From contig CAYFUT010000056.1 of assembly GCA_964346395.1 (NCBI GenBank), positions 1 to 16,893 on the forward strand: a DNA stretch of 16,893 bases, given 5' to 3'. Of this stretch, positions 1-6,251 are shown one piece after another; within the stretch, counting starts at the first letter, position 1, and each line of letters opens with the position of its first letter. This DNA comes from CAYFUT01 sp964346395 (GTDB lineage: Bacteria; Bacillota; Halanaerobiia; Halobacteroidales; Halobacteroidaceae). The notes under the pieces are model-generated. The model saw only the letters and a program-made list of their open reading frames with translations, did not search any database and was not told where the DNA came from. The translations under genes were made by a program, and so were the position numbers.

Positions 1-1791
1 AGAAAACTGTTTTAAATAAGCTACTACTTCCTTCTGCCGGCGGAATATAGCTGCACTTACAGCTGTCCACCCCTGGTCAGTTTTCTGCTTTAAATTAGCT
101 CCTTGCTCAACTAAATATTTTACCACTGCTAAATGCCCTTGATAGGCAGCATAAATTACCGGTGTCCATCCCTCATCATCAGCTTTATTTACTCGAGCCC
201 CCTGCTGAACTAAATACTCAACTGTTTTTTGGTGCCCGCCGTAGGCAGCTACTACTAATAGGGTGCCCCCGGTCTTATCTTCAACTAATAATTGGGCTCC
301 CTGCTCCTGCAGATACTTAACTACCGACAATTTGCCTTCAGAAGCTGCCGCCATTACAGGAGTTACTCCCTGTCTGTCAGCAGCTTCTACTTCTGCTCCC
401 TGCTGGACTAAATACTTAACTGCTGCTAAATGACCATTATGGGCTGCTATCTGAACCGGTGTCAAGCCGGTTTGCTCCTGCCTATTCACATCAGCCCCGG
501 CTGTTACTAACTTCTTCACCATTTCTAATTTTTCTTGGTTTGCTGCTTCCATTAAAGGAGTCCAACCCTGATCAGTAGCAGTATCTACTCTTAACCCCTG
601 CTGTAATAAGTAATCTACTACTTCCACCCGTCCACTAGCAACAGCTAATCCTAGTAAATTCCAGCCCTGATCAGTTCTTATTTCTAAATCAGCTCCCTGA
701 TCAACTAAATATTTAACTGCTGATAAATTTCCCTGATAAACAGCAATAGCAAGCGGCGTCCAACCTTGCTTGCTCTGCACATTAATTGCTGCTTCACCTT
801 TAAATAATAAAACTTTAGCAACTAATTTATGATCAGAAGCTAACGCTTCCATCAAAGGAGTATACCTCTGCTTATTTTGAATGTTAGCCTTACTCCCTGC
901 TGCCAATAATAATTTAGTAATTTTTAAATGTCCCTGGGCAACTGCCAAAAACAAAGGAGTAGTCTTCTGCTGATTAGTAACATTCACTCTACTCCCCTGA
1001 TCCAACAAATATTTTACCAACTCAATCGAACCATCCTGGCTAGCTACCATCAACGACGTCCAGCCTGATTTTGTCTGTCGGTTCACATCTGCCCCCTGTT
1101 TAACTAAATAATCTACTAATTTGAATTGACCGTTATAAACAGCATAATGGAGAGGCGTTCGGCCTTGATTATCAGTTCGATCAATCCGCGCTTCCTGATT
1201 GACTAAATAGCGAACAACTTCTAATTGCCCGGCTTCAGCAGCAGCCATGAGAGGAGTTTTCCCGTTGATAGTCGGTCGGTCAATTTCTACTCCCTGCTCA
1301 GCAAGTAGTTTAATCGTCTTTAAGTCACCAAAACCAGCTGCTTCCTTGATTACTAGCCAATCTTGCGACCATTCAGTAGAAAGTCCTAATTTGTTCTTTA
1401 ATAAAAGATTAAACAGGTTTTGCTCCGGCAGGAGCAGGATCGGCCGCCAGTCTTCTTTTATATTAATATCTATATCCGCTCCCTGGTCAATTAAATACCT
1501 AGCTATCCGGTGCTGCCCCTCAGCCAAAGCTACTTCTAACGGGGTTCGCCCTTTCCAATCAGTAGTATCAATGTTCATCCCGGTTCGGATTAATAACTTA
1601 ACCTGCTTTATATTCCCCTCTTTAACCGCCTGAATTAGCAAAGACGATTCCTGTCCCCTGATTAACTGATTAATTTCCTGATTTAAAAATTGATTCAAAA
1701 ATAAAATAGGTGATTCTTGCCCGGCCGCCGGAAGAGAAAAAGCAACAATATAAACTAAAATCAGAATAATAATTTTTCTTAATTTTATCAC
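1..1791 (-). CDS. Exported ankyrin-repeat protein, C-terminus cut by the window edge
   Basis: The frame is open for 597 codons and runs off the left edge without a stop. Residues 1-24 form a signal peptide: a basic start (MIKLRK), a hydrophobic core and a small-residue exit (PAAG), with no lipobox cysteine. From about residue 50 to the edge there are 15 or more ankyrin repeats of 33 residues, with the signature G-x-TPL followed by A-x-x-G-x-x-x-V-x-Y-L-x-x-G-A. One repeat has 34 residues, and the stretch at about 115-145 is degenerate. Ankyrin arrays bind proteins, so this is probably a periplasmic or surface binding protein; its partner is unknown. Two adjacent GTG codons compete as start. 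GTG 1791 lies 8 nt from AGGAGG (1800-1805), while GTG 1794 lies 5 nt away, so 1791 is preferred. The patatin gene lies about 100 bp upstream on the same strand, and cotranscription is possible. Confidence 0.88.
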   Translation of the reverse strand, partial: MIKLRKIIILILVYIVAFSLPAAGQESPILFLNQFLNQEINQLIRGQESSLLIQAVKEGNIKQVKLLIRTGMNIDTTDWKGRTPLEVALAEGQHRIARYLIDQGADIDINIKEDWRPILLLPEQNLFNLLLKNKLGLSTEWSQDWLVIKEAAGFGDLKTIKLLAEQGVEIDRPTINGKTPLMAAAEAGQLEVVRYLVNQEARIDRTDNQGRTPLHYAVYNGQFKLVDYLVKQGADVNRQTKSGWTSLMVASQDGSIELVKYLLDQGSRVNVTNQQKTTPLFLAVAQGHLKITKLLLAAGSKANIQNKQRYTPLMEALASDHKLVAKVLLFKGEAAINVQSKQGWTPLAIAVYQGNLSAVKYLVDQGADLEIRTDQGWNLLGLAVASGRVEVVDYLLQQGLRVDTATDQGWTPLMEAANQEKLEMVKKLVTAGADVNRQEQTGLTPVQIAAHNGHLAAVKYLVQQGAEVEAADRQGVTPVMAAASEGKLSVVKYLQEQGAQLLVEDKTGGTLLVVAAYGGHQKTVEYLVQQGARVNKADDEGWTPVIYAAYQGHLAVVKYLVEQGANLKQKTDQGWTAVSAAIFRRQKEVVAYLKQFS

Positions 1792-1894
1792 CACTGAAAC
1801 CTCCTGATTCTTAAGCAACTAATATTGGATTTAGCATCTGGGCTTTTGCTATATACATATTCGCTCACTTATTCTTAATAACCTGCTTTTAATT

Positions 1895-2758
1895 TCAACT
1901 TACTTTTTCTAACCAGTTCTTGAGAGCTGCATACTGCTGCTGCGCTTGTTGATAACCTTGTTGATATAATTCTGTTAACTTCTGCTGATCAGTTTCTATT
2001 CTACCTACTTCTAAGGGCTGTGGAGGCTGAAAAACAAATACTTTATTTTCGGCTTCTAATTTTGCAATATATTCTTTTACTTGATTATATCTTTGGTACC
2101 TAGTTTCTAAGGCTTGTACTAAACCCGGATATTGATTATACACTAATTTAGTTACCCAATTAAATTTGAAGGGCTGCTTTCTATAATCAGAAGGCCGCGT
2201 TAAAATTACCACATTATACTGATTACCATCAGCTTCTGATTTTTGAATCGGAATGGGCGCAGCCAGACCGCCGTCCATCAGCGTCCGACCAGCAAATTCT
2301 ACCGGAGAAGCAATAAACGGAAGACTACTAGACGCCTTCATAACCGTCAACATTTCATCAGGGTGTGAACAGTCTTGGCGGTCAAAATAAACAGCTTCCC
2401 CGGTTTTACAATCAGTAGTACCTACTAAAAATCTACCTTCATAATTATAAAAACTAGTAAAATTAAAAGGCTCTAATTGATACGGAATAGTATTAAATAT
2501 AAAATCCATCCCGAACAATCCCTGCCCCGTTAATAAATTTTTAATACTCAGATAGCGAGAATCATCAACATAATCTATATTGACTACTTTATTGCGCCCC
2601 TGCTGGCGGGAAAAATAAGAGGAAGCATGGCAGGCCCCAGCCGAAACCCCTACCGCATAAGGCAAATGTACCTCTTTTTCCAGAAAGAAATCAAGTATTC
2701 CAGCTGTATATAAACCTCTCATGCCGCCGCCTTCCAAAACTAAACCTACCGAGGACAA
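1895..2758 (-). CDS. Patatin-like phospholipase (serine lipid acyl hydrolase)
   Basis: This 287-residue protein carries the full patatin signature. The oxyanion-hole loop GGGMRG is at residues 10-15, the nucleophile elbow GVSAG holds Ser39, and DGG holds Asp162, together giving the Ser-Asp dyad. The family hydrolyses acyl esters of phospholipids or other lipids. The C-terminal about 40 residues are Gln- and Tyr-rich and helical, and resemble the extra C-terminal domain of YjjU-type patatins. No signal peptide or membrane segment is seen, so it is probably cytoplasmic or peripheral on the inner membrane. The start is TTG at 2758, supported by GGAGG at 2766-2770 with 7 nt spacing; the protein then opens directly into the beta-strand before the glycine loop, as usual. 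The exported ankyrin gene follows in the same direction. The lipid substrate cannot be predicted. Confidence 0.9.
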   Translation of the reverse strand: MSSVGLVLEGGGMRGLYTAGILDFFLEKEVHLPYAVGVSAGACHASSYFSRQQGRNKVVNIDYVDDSRYLSIKNLLTGQGLFGMDFIFNTIPYQLEPFNFTSFYNYEGRFLVGTTDCKTGEAVYFDRQDCSHPDEMLTVMKASSSLPFIASPVEFAGRTLMDGGLAAPIPIQKSEADGNQYNVVILTRPSDYRKQPFKFNWVTKLVYNQYPGLVQALETRYQRYNQVKEYIAKLEAENKVFVFQPPQPLEVGRIETDQQKLTELYQQGYQQAQQQYAALKNWLEKVS

Positions 2759-2890
2759 ACTTTCACCTCCTTACAAATTCCTTCTTTATATTTATTCCGG
2801 GAACTAATTAAATTTCCTTCTTTCCACACGGATTTTCCCGAAGGTACATAAACTACTAGCACACTTACTAGCTAGCAAAATCTAGAACAA

Positions 2891-2903
2891 GGAGGTTGCC
2901 TCC
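2891..2903 (+). promoter_or_regulatory. Ribosome binding site able to fold into a small hairpin
   Basis: The Shine-Dalgarno GGAGG (2891-2895) is followed after TTG by CCTCC (2899-2903), its exact complement, and the ATG follows at once at 2904. The 5-bp GC-rich stem could mask the ribosome binding site. The 3-nt loop is tight, so the effect on translation is uncertain. Confidence 0.4.
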
Positions 2904-3440
2904 ATGAATGTAAAACCTTATTTTCAGCCAATTAAGTTGACCCGTTTAGCCCTTCTAATTCTAATAACTATAATTCTACAGTTAGCAGCAAGTCTTCTGC
3001 CGATTCTTGGTTGGCTTTTCGGAGTCTTAACTACCTTGCCTATCCTAGTAGCCGCCAGATTAGGACCTACTCCCGGCGGAATAGCTTACCTCGCCAGCGG
3101 AGTACTGATTTTCTTTTTTTCTCCTCCAACAGCTCTCCTATTCTGGTTAGGACCAGGGTTAGGCGGAATAACTCTCGGGTTAGGAGATTATTATCAGTGG
3201 GAAGATCTACAGCTGATTTTTTATTCCGGCCTGATCTTAGCGGGAGGAATTTACTTACTAGTGACTCCTTTTAACAGTTTTGTCTTCGCAAACAACATAT
3301 TAGGCACTTCACTAATAATTAAACTAAGTTTTATCCTTCCTTTTTCTTTGGGCTATATCTGCATTTGGAAATATATCTTTCCAATAATAGTAAAAGCTTA
3401 TACCCTGTTAGTTAAATCTAATTCTTCTTTAATCAAATAA
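2904..3440 (+). CDS. Small integral membrane protein, unknown function
   Basis: I do not recognise this 178-residue protein. It is very hydrophobic, with about five membrane segments at roughly residues 12-32, 35-52, 58-92 (a Gly/Pro-rich stretch probably holding one or two helices), 103-122 and 133-164. It ends in a short Lys/Ser tail. The Gly- and Pro-rich loops (LGPTPGG and LGPGLGG) and the overall size recall small transporter subunits such as ECF S-components, but no signature of any one family is seen. The start is ATG at 2904, 8 nt after GGAGG. It is the only clear plus-strand gene in the window, diverges from the patatin gene and converges on the metal ATPase, so its neighbours give no clue to its job. 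Confidence 0.72.
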   Translation: MNVKPYFQPIKLTRLALLILITIILQLAASLLPILGWLFGVLTTLPILVAARLGPTPGGIAYLASGVLIFFFSPPTALLFWLGPGLGGITLGLGDYYQWEDLQLIFYSGLILAGGIYLLVTPFNSFVFANNILGTSLIIKLSFILPFSLGYICIWKYIFPIIVKAYTLLVKSNSSLIK

Positions 3441-3449
3441 TAATTTAAA

Positions 3450-3483
3450 AAATAAAGCCCCTGAAAAAACAGGGGCTTTATTT
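3450..3483. terminator. Bidirectional rho-independent terminator
   Basis: A perfect 14-bp stem, 3450-3463 pairing with 3470-3483, has a GCCCCTG/CAGGGGC core and an AAAAAA loop. Its A-run and T-run flanks give a U-tract on either strand. It lies between two convergent genes, 10 bp after the membrane-protein stop and 7 bp after the ATPase stop, so it can end both transcripts. Confidence 0.93.
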
Positions 3484-3489
3484 AATCCG

Positions 3490-5673
3490 TTAATTCTTAA
3501 TCACTCGAATCGAATTTAGTACTGCTAACAGGGCTACTCCCACATCAGCAAAAACTGCTTCCCACATGGTAGCCATCCCCAGGGCTCCTAATAACAAGAC
3601 TACTCCTTTAACTCCTAAAGCCAAAGCTATATTCTGCCAAACAATTTTCTGCGTAAAATTAGCAATCTTAACAGCTTCCGTCAAATTAGACGGCTTATCT
3701 TTCATCAAGACTATATCTGCTGCCTCAATAGCGGCATCAGAACCTAAGCCGCCCATAGCAACTCCAATATCAGCTCTAGCTAAAACAGGAGCATCATTGA
3801 TACCGTCTCCTACAAAAGCTGTTTTAGTTTCCTGATTCTCTAAAATTCCCTCCAACTGTCCTACCTTCTCATCCGGCAGTAATTCTGCATAATACGTATC
3901 AATTCCTAATTCATCAGCTACTCGCGCTGCTACCTGTTGATTATCTCCGGTTAACATTATTAAATTTTTAATTCCCAAATCTCTTAGATCCTGTAGAGCA
4001 GATTTGCTATCAGATTTGATTTGATCATTAATTACGATATATCCAGCATAGTTACCGTTAACTGCAACATAAATTATTGTTCCCTCCTGCTCAGCCGTTA
4101 GATAATCTATTGCTTCCTGCTCCATTAATTTATGATTGCCGGCTAAAATATTCCGCCCTCCACTGCTAACTCGCAGACCTTTGCCGGCAATTTCTTGATA
4201 ATCTGAAATTTCAGCTGCTTTTATTTCCGATCCCTGATAAGCATCTAAAATAGATTGGGCAATTGGATGATTCGAGTTATACTCTACTGCAGCAGCAGCC
4301 TGCAATAATTCCTCCTGTTCCCAGCCTTCAGCAGGCACAATATCCTGAACAGCAAACACACCTTCTGTTAAAGTTCCAGTTTTATCAAATACTACTGTCT
4401 CCAACTCATTCAATCCTTCTAAATAATTGCCACCTTTAATTAAGATTCCCCGCTGAGAAGCTGAGCCAATGCCCCCAAAGAATCCGAGCGGAATCGAAAC
4501 TACTAACGCACANNNNNNNNNNNNNNNNNNNNNNNNNNNNNNNNNNNNNNNNNNNNNNNNNNNNNNNNNNNNNNNNNNNNNNNNNNNNNNNNNNNNNNNN
4601 NNNNNNNNNNNNACTGCTCCGCTGAGTATCTCATCGCCGGGTTCTACCTTCTGCGGCACAGATTCACCCGTCAAAGCAGCAGTATCGAGCATTGCTGAGC
4701 CGTTAATAACTGTTCCATCTACCGGTACTTTTTCCCCCGCTCTGATTACGATAGTATCCCCGATAGCAAGCTGTTCGGGCGTTACCTGCTTTACTTGTCC
4801 GTTTTCCTTTAAATTAGCAGTATCCGGTCTAATATCCATCAGTTCTTGAATTGAATTGCGCGACCGATTCACAGCCAACTGCTGGAATAGTTCTCCCACT
4901 TCATAAAACAGCATCACTGCTACTCCTTCCGCAAACTCCCCAATAGCAAAAGCTCCTACCGTAGCTATCGTCATCAGAAAGTTTTCGTCAAACAGCTGTC
5001 CTTTTCCTATATCTTTGACTGCTTTACTTAATACCTGGTAACCGACAATCAAATAAGCTAGCCCATATAAGAGCAATTCTCCCGTTACACTTAAATTTAA
5101 AATTAAAGCTAAGCCAAAAAGAAAGGCCCCGCTTAATAATCTAGCCGCCTCTTTTTTCATTGTTTCGTCAAAAACAGTCTGTTCTTCTTGGTAAGCTGCT
5201 TCTGTTTCCTCCCTAACTATTACCTCCGGTTCTAAATCATTAATTACTTGTTTAGTTTCCTTCACTATCTTGTCTCTGACATCAGCTGCTTCCGCTTCTA
5301 CAGTCAACTTTTTAGAACTAAAATTTAATTGAGCTTGCTCCACATTGGACAATTGATTAACATTATCCTCAATTTTAGCAGCACAGCTAGCACAGGAGAG
5401 TCCGTCTAATTTCAGCTCACATTTATTATCTGCTTTTTCTTTTCTTTTTATAGTAACCGACTCCGCTACCTCCTGCACGGCAGCCGAAATTTGCGGTCTG
5501 AGTTCCTCCCATTCGCTAATTACTTCTAATTCCAATCTCTGCTCACTCAAATTCATTTCAGCTGATTTAACTTCTGGTAGTTTTTCTACTTCAACTGCAA
5601 TTTGCTGAGCATTATCAGCTGCTGTTAAATTGTTAAACAATATTATTTCTTGTTGTACATTACTAACTTCCAT
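3490..5673 (-). CDS. cadA: Zn/Cd/Pb-exporting P1B-type ATPase, interrupted by an assembly gap
   Basis: This is a heavy-metal efflux ATPase of the inner membrane, driven by ATP. Positions below count the N gap as 34 residues. A degenerate HMA-like domain lacking its cysteines (about 1-77) is followed by a proper HMA domain with GLSCASC (Cys94, Cys97). Membrane helices start near 180. The actuator TGES is at 335-338, the phosphorylation loop DKTGTLT starts at Asp430, the nucleotide-binding HP is near 469, and GDGINDAP is near 624. After the gap the sequence resumes inside the CPC motif at CALVV. The last helix region has Lys (KGVVLLLG) and Asp (FADVGVALL), matching the Zn/Cd/Pb class rather than copper pumps. 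Comparison with ZntA suggests about 86 residues are missing, more than the placeholder allows. The ATG at 5673 has a G-rich ribosome site (AGGGGGGG). The ArsR-type repressor gene lies just upstream, and a metal-responsive promoter lies between the two. Confidence 0.93.
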   Translation of the reverse strand: MEVSNVQQEIILFNNLTAADNAQQIAVEVEKLPEVKSAEMNLSEQRLELEVISEWEELRPQISAAVQEVAESVTIKRKEKADNKCELKLDGLSCASCAAKIEDNVNQLSNVEQAQLNFSSKKLTVEAEAADVRDKIVKETKQVINDLEPEVIVREETEAAYQEEQTVFDETMKKEAARLLSGAFLFGLALILNLSVTGELLLYGLAYLIVGYQVLSKAVKDIGKGQLFDENFLMTIATVGAFAIGEFAEGVAVMLFYEVGELFQQLAVNRSRNSIQELMDIRPDTANLKENGQVKQVTPEQLAIGDTIVIRAGEKVPVDGTVINGSAMLDTAALTGESVPQKVEPGDEILSGAXXXXXXXXXXXXXXXXXXXXXXXXXXXXXXXXXXCALVVSIPLGFFGGIGSASQRGILIKGGNYLEGLNELETVVFDKTGTLTEGVFAVQDIVPAEGWEQEELLQAAAAVEYNSNHPIAQSILDAYQGSEIKAAEISDYQEIAGKGLRVSSGGRNILAGNHKLMEQEAIDYLTAEQEGTIIYVAVNGNYAGYIVINDQIKSDSKSALQDLRDLGIKNLIMLTGDNQQVAARVADELGIDTYYAELLPDEKVGQLEGILENQETKTAFVGDGINDAPVLARADIGVAMGGLGSDAAIEAADIVLMKDKPSNLTEAVKIANFTQKIVWQNIALALGVKGVVLLLGALGMATMWEAVFADVGVALLAVLNSIRVIKN
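4513..4612. other. Assembly gap (100 N)
   Basis: Exactly 100 N interrupt the ATPase gene between the actuator domain and the CPC motif. A round 100 is a usual scaffold placeholder. Alignment from memory to E. coli ZntA predicts about 259 missing bases. Both sides stay in the same frame, so the gene itself is probably intact. Confidence 0.97.
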
Positions 5674-5708
5674 TAGTAACCCCCCCTAGACTAATAGATG
5701 AGTACTTG

Positions 5709-5751
5709 TTCATATATTAGTGAAAAAATATATGAATGGTTGTTCATATAT
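5709..5751. promoter_or_regulatory. ArsR/CadC-type operator with three half-sites
   Basis: A 12-bp direct repeat, TTGTTCATATAT, occurs at 5706-5717 and 5740-5751. Between the copies, AATATATGAA (5727-5736) is inverted. It pairs as a perfect 10-bp inverted repeat with 5709-5718 (8-nt spacer), and 9 of its bases pair with 5743-5751 (6-nt spacer). The TTCATAT core matches the TGTTCA-type half-sites bound by the ArsR/SmtB/CadC family. The array starts directly after the -10 box of the ATPase promoter and covers the expected transcription start, as needed for repression. Confidence 0.82.
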
Positions 5752-5780
5752 ATTATATTCTAAAACTTCAAAATTGTCAA
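5752..5780 (-). promoter_or_regulatory. Consensus sigma-A promoter of the metal ATPase gene
   Basis: On the minus strand there is a perfect TTGACA (5780-5775), a 17-nt spacer and a perfect TATAAT (5757-5752). The expected start is near 5745, inside the operator. The -35 box begins only 4 bp after the repressor gene's stop, so the ATPase has its own strong, repressible promoter rather than depending on read-through. Confidence 0.9.
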
Positions 5781-5783
5781 AAA

Positions 5784-6152
5784 CTATTCTTTATCTTCTA
5801 AAACATGAGCCAACCCCTGGCCAAATAACTGGAATATATGGTAATCATCCAGTGAATAATAAACAGTACGTCCTTCTTTTCTATATTTGACTAAATTTAA
5901 CTCTCTTAACTTGCGCAGCTGGTGGGAAATAGCTGATTGGCTCATATCTAACAGCTCAGAAATATCACAGACACACAATTCTTTATTGGCTAAGGCATTA
6001 ATAATTTTAATTCGAGTCGGATCACTTAATACTTTAAAGGTATCGGCTAATCTTTTTATTACATCCTCCGGCAGTTCTTCTGATTCTACTTCAGCAATTC
6101 GGTTCAGATTAGGACAGTACTCATCACAAATCAGTAGGTCTTTATCCTCCAT
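5784..6152 (-). CDS. cadC: ArsR/SmtB-family metal-sensing repressor, CadC-like
   Basis: This is a winged-helix repressor that should leave its operator on binding Cd, Pb or Zn. Counting from ATG 6152 (122 residues), the DNA-binding core runs about 35-95, with the recognition helix around SQSAISHQLRKLR. Two metal sites are visible. One is a Cys4 alpha3N site made of Cys9 and Cys13 in the N-terminal arm plus Cys60 and Cys62 in ELCVCD, as in CadC. The other is the alpha5 set Asp103, His105, His116 and Glu119, with the D-x-H and H-x-x-E spacing of SmtB. A GTG at 6155 is an alternative start. GAGGTG (6160-6165) lies 7 nt from the ATG but only 4 nt from the GTG, so the ATG is preferred. The ATPase gene follows 110 bp downstream with the operator in the gap. 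No similar operator is seen upstream of this gene itself. Confidence 0.93.
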   Translation of the reverse strand: MEDKDLLICDEYCPNLNRIAEVESEELPEDVIKRLADTFKVLSDPTRIKIINALANKELCVCDISELLDMSQSAISHQLRKLRELNLVKYRKEGRTVYYSLDDYHIFQLFGQGLAHVLEDKE

Positions 6153-6197
6153 CACCTTTCACCTCGATTTAGAAGTTAGCTTTTCCTGTTTGTTTAA

Positions 6198-6203
6198 ATT
6201 ATA
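6198..6203 (-). promoter_or_regulatory. Possible -10 box for the repressor gene
   Basis: A perfect TATAAT on the minus strand lies about 45 bp upstream of the repressor start. No convincing -35 box is seen 16-18 nt before it, so this is a weak call. The gene could instead be read from the upstream glycosidase operon. Confidence 0.35.
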
Positions 6204-6229
6204 ACTTATCTTTACTGAAAATTAAAATT

Positions 6230-6246
6230 AGTTTTTCAAAAAAACT
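6230..6246 (-). terminator. Weak A/T hairpin after the sugar operon
   Basis: Just past the GH13 stop, AGTTTTT and AAAAACT form a 7-bp stem around a 3-nt loop, followed by T-rich sequence. With one G-C pair it would be a poor terminator, so read-through into the repressor gene is plausible. Confidence 0.25.
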
Positions 6247-6251
6247 CTCAT

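Noticed and set aside
1247..1633. Plus-strand open frame of 128 codons
   Set aside because: It lies wholly antisense to the ankyrin gene, whose repeats and signal peptide are clear on the minus strand.
3011..3274. Second plus-strand frame inside the small membrane-protein gene
   Set aside because: It is Arg/Ser-rich with no ribosome site, and is an out-of-frame shadow of the gene starting at 2904 with a strong ribosome site.
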